A DNA stretch of 10,300 nt, from assembly GCA_019752245.1 (NCBI GenBank), contig JAIEMH010000377.1, positions 1 through 10,300 of the forward strand. The letters run 5' to 3'. The number at the start of each line of letters is the position of its first letter. The first letter of the stretch is position 1. The notes below the pieces were generated by a model, which saw only the letters and a list, made by a program, of their open reading frames with translations, was not told the DNA's origin and made no database searches. The stretch comes from Flavobacteriaceae bacterium. GTDB lineage: Bacteria; Bacteroidota; Bacteroidia; Flavobacteriales; Flavobacteriaceae. Below, in pieces: positions 5,936-10,300 of this stretch. A program made the position numbers and the translations under genes.

Positions 5936-6130
5936 TTAGTTACCACTAAGTAAACATTGCCTTAATTCTGGCTTTTCCATTGTGAAATTAAACAACCATT
6001 CTTTTAATTGCTCAATTTCATAAGGTAAAAGTGTTTTTAAAGCTTTTTCTAATTCTTTGCAAAAAAGACTCGTATCAAAACTTACTCTTTCAAGCACCGA
6101 CTTAGTATAATCGTAAATCAATCTAGACAT
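5936..6130 (-). CDS. Small protein, paralogue of the 73-aa neighbour; function unknown
   Basis: 64 aa, beginning MSRLIYDYTKS, with the conserved core LLPYEIEQLKEWLFNFT and KPELRQCL near the end. It matches the 73-aa downstream paralogue without gaps over 60 residues, so the pair is a tandem duplication. The first base of each copy's core is also conserved at DNA level: a 17-nt identical run at 6012-6028 and 5598-5614. This copy has two cysteines (about residues 24 and 59); only the second is shared. No signal peptide, membrane segment or recognised domain. Conservation in the protein while spacers and third positions differ argues that both copies are translated. It has its own -7 box candidate and terminator, so it is probably monocistronic. 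Confidence 0.75.
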   Translation of the reverse strand: MSRLIYDYTKSVLERVSFDTSLFCKELEKALKTLLPYEIEQLKEWLFNFTMEKPELRQCLLSGN

Positions 6131-6204
6131 AAAATCACAAATTTGGTTAGACTTTTTTGGCGTAACATTGAGGTAAAAACGTAAAATTTCAACCTTTATT
6201 TTAC

Positions 6205-6212
6205 CAAAAATA
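6205..6212 (-). promoter_or_regulatory. Candidate -7 box of the 64-aa gene
   Basis: The minus strand reads TATTTTTG, an exact TAnnTTTG match about 75 bp before the ATG. No TTG is seen at the -33 distance. It lies in the 115-bp gap after mnmD, where no good terminator is visible, so read-through from mnmD is also possible. Confidence 0.35.
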
Positions 6213-6245
6213 TGAAATTTATTAACAGCTAATTTAAATTTAACT

Positions 6246-6935
6246 TTAATTTTTGATTGCTCGCAACATTTCTCTTTTTCCTGGCGCTCCAGGAAGTTTT
6301 TCTACAGTAAAACCACTTTCTAACATGGCTTTTTTTATTGATGATCGACAAGCATAAGTTACTAAAACACCACCAGATTTCATTGCTTGAAACATTTTTT
6401 GAAAAACTTCTAACGACCATAATTCTGGTTGAACCCTAAATCCGAAAGCATCAAAATAAATCAAATCAAATGCATTTACATCATCTATATCTTGAAAAAA
6501 TTGCTTTCTTTTAGTTAGAGAAAAAGTAGATGATAGTGTTTGCTTTTCTTCCCAAACAGTTTCATGCATTTTATTGAAAATCAAACTTTCATCTGTTGCA
6601 TCCAATTGGGAAACATAGTTCATTTGCAAAGCTTCATCAACAGCAATTGGGTATGCTTCTACTCCAACATAATTAATATCTTGATTGTTTTTTTGAGCTT
6701 CTAAATAAGTTATAAAAGCATTTAAACCAGTTCCGAAACCTATTTCTAAAATAGAAATCGATTTTTCTTCATTCAAGCTTTTGCGATCAGGCTCAGCAAA
6801 CAAAGAAAATCCACTTTTAATGAATACGTGATAGGCTTCTTGAATAGCACCGTGTTTAGAATGATAACTTTCATCCCAATCTGGCAAATGAATTGTTGTT
6901 GAACCGTCTTGCGTTGTTAGAATTTCTCTTTTCAA
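6246..6935 (-). CDS. mnmD: tRNA 5-(aminomethyl)-2-thiouridine methyltransferase MnmD
   Basis: 229-aa SAM-dependent methyltransferase equivalent to the N-terminal domain of E. coli MnmC. It methylates nm5s2U to mnm5s2U at wobble position 34 of tRNAs for Lys, Glu and Gln. The SAM-binding motif I is EIGFGTG (64-70), motif IV is YFDAF (160-164), and the family-specific LPGAPGKREMLRA closes the protein (214-226). The FAD-dependent MnmC oxidase domain is absent, as is usual for stand-alone MnmD in Bacteroidota and Gram-positives. The start is the first ATG, 3 bp after the stop of the haem lipoprotein gene, so it is co-transcribed with it. No strong terminator follows; only an all-AT weak dyad at 6215-6241. 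Confidence 0.92.
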   Translation of the reverse strand: MKREILTTQDGSTTIHLPDWDESYHSKHGAIQEAYHVFIKSGFSLFAEPDRKSLNEEKSISILEIGFGTGLNAFITYLEAQKNNQDINYVGVEAYPIAVDEALQMNYVSQLDATDESLIFNKMHETVWEEKQTLSSTFSLTKRKQFFQDIDDVNAFDLIYFDAFGFRVQPELWSLEVFQKMFQAMKSGGVLVTYACRSSIKKAMLESGFTVEKLPGAPGKREMLRAIKN

Positions 6936-6938
6936 AAT

Positions 6939-7406
6939 TTATTCTTCGATATATAATTTTTTAATCTTCGGAATTGGTCCACCGCATTTACTCTCGTGAC
7001 ATTTTATGCAAGCATCAACACCATCATTAAAATGTTTAATAACATCTTTTTCATCACTATAAATAACTTGTTGCGCCTTGATGTACAACTTAGCATTTTG
7101 CTTGAAAAAAGCATCATTATCGGATTCATCCGTAAATTTTGATGTGTAAATTTTAAGAAAATAATCAGGAAATTTGCCAACCTCTTCTCCATTTTTAATT
7201 CGATCTTTCAATCGTACATTCTCAACATACATTTGCTCCATTAGAGCAGCCATTTCCGACATTTCGTACATTTCAAACTCTTTACCTTTGGAAGGTTTAG
7301 AAGAACAAGAAGTTGAATCTTTTTTGATTTCTACTTTTTTCTCTTCTTTCTTTTGACAAGAAAAAAACAAAATTGATACTGCAAAAACTATAAAAAATCG
7401 TTTCAT
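6939..7406 (-). CDS. Monohaem c-type lipoprotein (CxxCH near C-terminus)
   Basis: 155 aa. The N-terminus is a lipoprotein signal peptide with lipobox LFFSC, giving a lipidated Cys17, followed by a lysine/glutamate-rich linker (18-45). The mature part is predicted helical, and the single haem-binding motif CIKCH (133-137) sits near the C-terminus, followed by a further cysteine (141) and GGPIP. A single C-terminal CxxCH after three or more helices is the layout of class II cytochromes (cytochrome c' fold), to which this is probably related; I cannot identify the sixth ligand. It would face the periplasm or outer surface, in electron transfer or small-molecule binding. Its ATG overlaps the stop of the DUF4920 gene by one base (TAATG), so translation is probably coupled. 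Confidence 0.75.
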   Translation of the reverse strand: MKRFFIVFAVSILFFSCQKKEEKKVEIKKDSTSCSSKPSKGKEFEMYEMSEMAALMEQMYVENVRLKDRIKNGEEVGKFPDYFLKIYTSKFTDESDNDAFFKQNAKLYIKAQQVIYSDEKDVIKHFNDGVDACIKCHESKCGGPIPKIKKLYIEE

Positions 7407-7930
7407 TATTTTTTAATTAATACACCAGTTGCTTTAAAGGCATAAGTGATTTCTGGTTTTGTAATTTTATTAATTTCTGCCTGTGATTTTCCAGCATCTT
7501 TAGCATAATGTTTCAATTCATCAACTGTTACAACATCAATAAATGCTATTCCGTTTACAATTGCTTCTGAATTATCGGCATTTAATGGTACAAAAAAACC
7601 ATAATCTTTAAATTTAACAAACGATTGATTGTTATCTGATAAATCCATTTGCATCCAACATCCTTTTTTCTTACAAACTTCTTTAATAGTTGATTTAAAT
7701 TTAACCGAAATAGAATCGCCTTTTTTTAATGTCTTATATTTTTTAAGCATTTCCTTGTTAGTCAATACTTTGTTAGCTACAAATTTTTCACCAAATAAGG
7801 CATAATCGCTAGTACTAATTGCTGTACTTTCAGTTTTTGATTTTTTTGCTTTTTTAGCAGCAACTTGAGAAGTAGCTGATACACTAAAAAAAAGAACCAA
7901 TAATAAAGATAAGATGTTTAATTTTTTCAT
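7406..7930 (-). CDS. DUF4920 domain-containing exported protein
   Basis: 174 aa. Residues 1-22 are a signal peptide (hydrophobic run ending SVSATSQ); a lysine-rich segment follows (about 26-33). The DUF4920 core is marked by VCKKKGCWMQMDL (about 85-97) and FVKFKDYGFFVPL (about 104-116). The two cysteines in CKKKGC and the nearby Met could bind a metal, but the domain has no settled function. It is the first gene of a three-gene minus-strand operon with the haem lipoprotein (one-base overlap) and mnmD. The overlap suggests the two exported proteins are made in fixed ratio and may act together, while mnmD may simply share the transcript. The start is the first ATG, just after a good -7 box. Confidence 0.88.
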   Translation of the reverse strand: MKKLNILSLLLVLFFSVSATSQVAAKKAKKSKTESTAISTSDYALFGEKFVANKVLTNKEMLKKYKTLKKGDSISVKFKSTIKEVCKKKGCWMQMDLSDNNQSFVKFKDYGFFVPLNADNSEAIVNGIAFIDVVTVDELKHYAKDAGKSQAEINKITKPEITYAFKATGVLIKK

Positions 7931-7954
7931 TTTTAATTGAATTTAACTTTGAAG

Positions 7955-7962
7955 CAAAAATA
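7955..7962 (-). promoter_or_regulatory. Probable -7 box of the DUF4920-lipoprotein-mnmD operon
   Basis: The minus strand reads TATTTTTG, an exact TAnnTTTG match 24 bp before the ATG. No TTG is visible at the -33 distance. Only a short leader would be made. Confidence 0.45.
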
Positions 7963-8057
7963 ATGAGTTCCTAAAAACTTTAGCGTAAATAAGCACTTTT
8001 TTTTAAAAATATTTATGAATTAGTTACTATTTTTTGAATACAATAAAAAAATACTAA

Positions 8058-8102
8058 AAAATTTGAATTAATTTAGATTAGTTAAAAAAACATTCAAATT
8101 TT
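8058..8102. repeat. 11-bp inverted repeat upstream of ilvE
   Basis: AAAATTTGAAT at 8058-8068 is repeated inverted at 8092-8102 with a 23-bp spacer. It could be a regulator site or part of a leader structure, but arms this AT-rich can arise by chance in such DNA. Confidence 0.3.
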
Positions 8103-8212
8103 ACCTATTTTAGCAAAAAATTACAAGACAACTATAAATATCTTTAAATTGTTTTATAATATACTGATATTAAATTAATTACAAACAATTTATCTAATTA
8201 ACTTACACCATA

Positions 8213-9280
8213 ATGAGTTTAAAAAACACACTCGAAATCGATATAGTTAAAGCTACTACTTCTAAAATTGATACAATTGATTTTGAAAATATTGCTTTTG
8301 GAAATGTTTTCACAGATCACATGTTGCTGTGTGATTTTAAAGAAGGTACTTGGCAAAAACCAATTATCAAACCTTACGAACCGTTTTTAATTGATCCTTC
8401 TGCAAAAGTTTTTCACTACGGACAAGCCATTTTTGAAGGTATGAAAGCTTACAAAGATGAAAATGATGATGTTTGGTTGTTTAGACCTGAAGAAAATTTC
8501 AAGCGTTTTAATAAGTCAGCCGTAAGAATGGCAATGCCAGAAGTTCCAGAAGCTATATTTATTGATGGATTAAAAACCATTTTAGAGTTAGAAAAAAACT
8601 GGGTTAAAAAAGGTTTAGGAAATACACTTTACATTAGACCATTCATGATTGCAATAGGTTCTGGAGTAATCGCTCAACCTTCTACACAATATCGTTTCAT
8701 GATTATTTTATCTCCAGCTAAGTCATATTATTCTGGCGAAGTAAAAGTTATCATTGCAGAACATTATAGTCGTGCAGCAAATGGTGGAATTGGTGCAGCA
8801 AAAGCAGCTGGAAACTATTCGGCGCAATTTTATCCAACAAAATTAGCAAACGAAAAAGGGTTTCAACAAATTATTTGGACCGACGATGCAACGCATACCA
8901 AGCTTGAAGAAGCTGGAACAATGAATGTTTTCTTTAGAATAAATGACACTTTATGTACTGCTCCAACAAGTGAAAGAATTCTCGATGGAGTAACAAGAAA
9001 AAGTTTAATCGAACTAGCAAAACGTGAAGGAATCAATGTTGACATTCGTTCTGTATTAGTAGAAGAATTAGTGAATGCGGCCAAAGATGGAACTTTAAAA
9101 GAAATTTTTGGTGCCGGCACTGCTGCTGTTGTTAGTCCAATTGTAGCTTTTTCTTATCAAGGAACCGAATATCAATTACCAAAAATTGAAAACTCATTTG
9201 CATTACAATTAAAAGATAAATTAAACAAAATTCAATACAAACTAGCCGAAGATACTTTTGGATGGACTGTTAAGATATAG
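8213..9280 (+). CDS. ilvE: Branched-chain amino acid aminotransferase
   Basis: 355-aa class IV PLP enzyme of the larger (BCAT, eukaryote-like) subfamily. It exchanges the amino group between glutamate and the 2-oxo acids of leucine, isoleucine and valine, in the cytoplasm. The PLP-binding lysine is Lys197 in GGIGAAKAAGNY. Other family elements are FHYGQAIFEGMKAY (67-80), RPFMIAIGSG (142-151), LEEAGTMNVFF (231-241) and GVTRKSLIELA (259-269). The length is typical. The gene stands alone on the plus strand; no other ilv or leu gene is in the window. The ATG is the only reasonable start, preceded by an A-rich stretch. It ends 7 bp before a long hairpin shared with the convergent class V enzyme. 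Confidence 0.95.
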   Translation: MSLKNTLEIDIVKATTSKIDTIDFENIAFGNVFTDHMLLCDFKEGTWQKPIIKPYEPFLIDPSAKVFHYGQAIFEGMKAYKDENDDVWLFRPEENFKRFNKSAVRMAMPEVPEAIFIDGLKTILELEKNWVKKGLGNTLYIRPFMIAIGSGVIAQPSTQYRFMIILSPAKSYYSGEVKVIIAEHYSRAANGGIGAAKAAGNYSAQFYPTKLANEKGFQQIIWTDDATHTKLEEAGTMNVFFRINDTLCTAPTSERILDGVTRKSLIELAKREGINVDIRSVLVEELVNAAKDGTLKEIFGAGTAAVVSPIVAFSYQGTEYQLPKIENSFALQLKDKLNKIQYKLAEDTFGWTVKI

Positions 9281-9287
9281 GTTTAAG

Positions 9288-9347
9288 AATTAGATTATAA
9301 AAAAAGCGATTTTCTTTACTGAAAATCGCTTTTTTTATAATCTAATT
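9288..9347. terminator. Bidirectional terminator with a perfect 27-bp stem
   Basis: Arms 9288-9314 and 9321-9347 are exact reverse complements, with a 6-nt loop. The central part is an AAGCGATTTTC stem with seven A on one side and seven T on the other, so both strands have the stem plus U-tract form. It serves ilvE (7 bp after its stop) and the minus-strand gene (4 bp after its stop). The outer 10-bp AT arms extend the stem well beyond a normal terminator. Confidence 0.9.
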
Positions 9348-9351
9348 AGCT

Positions 9352-10300
9352 TTAAATAGAAAACCCATTTGCTACCATTTCTTTTTCAGATTCAATGGCA
9401 TTTTTATGGACAAATTCATTAGTTTTTCCGTTGTAAACATAGTCTTTTTCCCATTCTTTATGATGCATTGCTAATTGCTTAATACTATCACAAACAAATT
9501 TCATTTCTTCTGAAGTTGTAGTTGGATGAATAGACATTCTAATCCATCCTGGTTTTTTAATTAAATCACCTGATATTATTTGACAAACCAAATCGTGAGA
9601 AGTTTCTTGATCTACGTGAAGTAAATAATGTCCATAAGTTCCAGCGCAACTGCATCCACCACGTGTTTGAATTCCGAATTTATCATTCAGCATTTTTACT
9701 CCTAAATTAAAATGCAACTCATCTATATAAAATGAAATTACTCCTAACCTATCTTGATGTTCTTTGGCTAAAATTTTAATATTTTCAATGTTTCCTAATT
9801 CTTCAAAAACATATTCAACCAATTCATGTTCACGAGCCAAAATATTATTGACACCCATTTTTTCCTTCAACTGAATTGAAAGTGCTGTTTTTATAACTTG
9901 AAGAAAACCAGGTGTTCCGCCATCTTCACGATCTTCAATATTATCAATATATTTATGTTCACCCCAAGGATTTGTCCAAGAAACGGTTCCGCCACCAGGA
10001 CAATCGGGCACATTATTTTTATATAAATTTTTATTAAAAACTAAAACTCCAGAAGTTCCTGGACCACCAAGAAATTTATGTGGCGAAAAGAAAATTGCGT
10101 CTAAATAACTTTCTTTATCTTCTGGATGCATATCTATAGCAACATATGGACCAGAACAAGCAAAATCTACAAAACACAAACCATTATTTTGATGCATAAT
10201 TTTTGCAACTTCGTGGTATGGAGTTCTAATTCCGGTTACATTGGAACACGATGTGATGGATGCTATCTTGAAGTTTCTATCTTTATATTTTATCATCTCT
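9352..10300 (-). CDS. Class V PLP-dependent aminotransferase / cysteine desulfurase-like enzyme (N-terminus outside window)
   Basis: The frame is open to the right edge (the codon before the first in-window ATG is Glu), so the gene continues outside; related proteins in Flavobacteria are near 490 aa. Residue numbers here count from the ATG at 10296. The PLP lysine is Lys74 in FFSPHKFLGGPGTSG, and the cofactor-binding Asp is Asp44 in CFVDFACSGPY, where the Gln common in SufS/NifS is replaced by Cys47. Further on are EDGGTPG and TRGGCSCAGTYGH (211-223) with Cys215 and Cys217, in the region where desulfurases carry their catalytic Cys or an Arg-rich loop. The fold is clear; desulfurase or lyase activity and substrate are not. 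No suf or isc gene is beside it. Confidence 0.82.
   Translation of the reverse strand, partial: EMIKYKDRNFKIASITSCSNVTGIRTPYHEVAKIMHQNNGLCFVDFACSGPYVAIDMHPEDKESYLDAIFFSPHKFLGGPGTSGVLVFNKNLYKNNVPDCPGGGTVSWTNPWGEHKYIDNIEDREDGGTPGFLQVIKTALSIQLKEKMGVNNILAREHELVEYVFEELGNIENIKILAKEHQDRLGVISFYIDELHFNLGVKMLNDKFGIQTRGGCSCAGTYGHYLLHVDQETSHDLVCQIISGDLIKKPGWIRMSIHPTTTSEEMKFVCDSIKQLAMHHKEWEKDYVYNGKTNEFVHKNAIESEKEMVANGFSI

Larger units (their letters stand above)
7931..8212. other. AT-rich divergent intergenic region upstream of ilvE
   Basis: 282 bp without a gene. It holds the operon promoter on its left and must hold the ilvE promoter, but I find no full TAnnTTTG for the plus strand; TATCTTTA at 8139-8146 is the nearest (one mismatch). 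An 11-bp inverted repeat lies at 8058-8068 and 8092-8102. No leader peptide rich in Ile, Leu or Val codons and no T-box-like structure is evident. Confidence 0.4.

Noticed and set aside
6215..6241. AT-only inverted repeat after mnmD as a terminator
   Set aside because: 7-bp arms made only of A and T, with a long loop and no clean T tract on the minus strand, make a weak stem.
7004..7192. 62-codon minus-strand frame inside the haem lipoprotein gene
   Set aside because: Out-of-frame shadow of a gene with a clear lipobox and CxxCH; no start context or homology seen.
1..10300. Mobile elements, CRISPR arrays, phage, defence genes, tRNA or rRNA
   Set aside because: No transposase, integrase, spaced direct repeats or RNA gene signatures were seen; gene content and base composition are uniform throughout.

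Overview
The window looks like a chromosomal housekeeping segment from a member of the Flavobacteriaceae (Bacteroidota), close to Flavobacterium. This rests on the very AT-rich DNA, A-rich rather than Shine-Dalgarno-like translation starts, several promoter -7 boxes of the Bacteroidota type TAnnTTTG, and protein families typical of that group: a LETM1-related protein, a DUF4920 protein, stand-alone MnmD, and a GGCSCAG-type class V aminotransferase. I see no mobile element, phage gene, CRISPR array, tRNA or rRNA.

Layout. At the left edge is the 3' end of a LETM1-related gene (+). It meets a beta-carbonic anhydrase gene (CA1, -) tail to tail, with their stop codons sharing a TTAA. Upstream of CA1 is a minus-strand cluster: a small exported protein (95 aa), a SulP anion transporter and a second beta-carbonic anhydrase (CA2), ended by a hairpin terminator. 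This is most simply a bicarbonate uptake and CO2/HCO3- interconversion unit. CA1 keeps the non-catalytic Trp-Arg-Tyr bicarbonate-binding triad of type II beta-CAs. CA2, which sits next to the transporter, lacks the Trp and Tyr.

Next is an oxidative-stress pair, dps (-) and oxyR (+), divergent from a 95-bp intergenic region. That region holds two inverted repeats placed as expected for LysR-type control: one upstream of the dps -7 box and overlapping the oxyR core promoter. Downstream of oxyR are two small minus-strand genes (73 and 64 aa) encoding paralogous proteins of unknown function, about 62% identical, each with its own terminator.

Then comes a tightly packed minus-strand operon: DUF4920 protein, CxxCH haem lipoprotein, MnmD tRNA methyltransferase. 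The first two genes overlap by one base and the last two are 3 bp apart. It diverges, across 282 bp of AT-rich DNA, from ilvE (+), a branched-chain aminotransferase. ilvE converges on a class V PLP enzyme (-) that runs off the right edge; the two share a terminator with a perfect 27-bp stem.

Nothing here is a clearly new multi-gene system. The items most worth a second look are the functional split between the two carbonic anhydrases, the uncharacterised 95-aa protein ahead of SulP, the small paralogue pair, the haem lipoprotein/DUF4920 pair, and the dps-oxyR control region.
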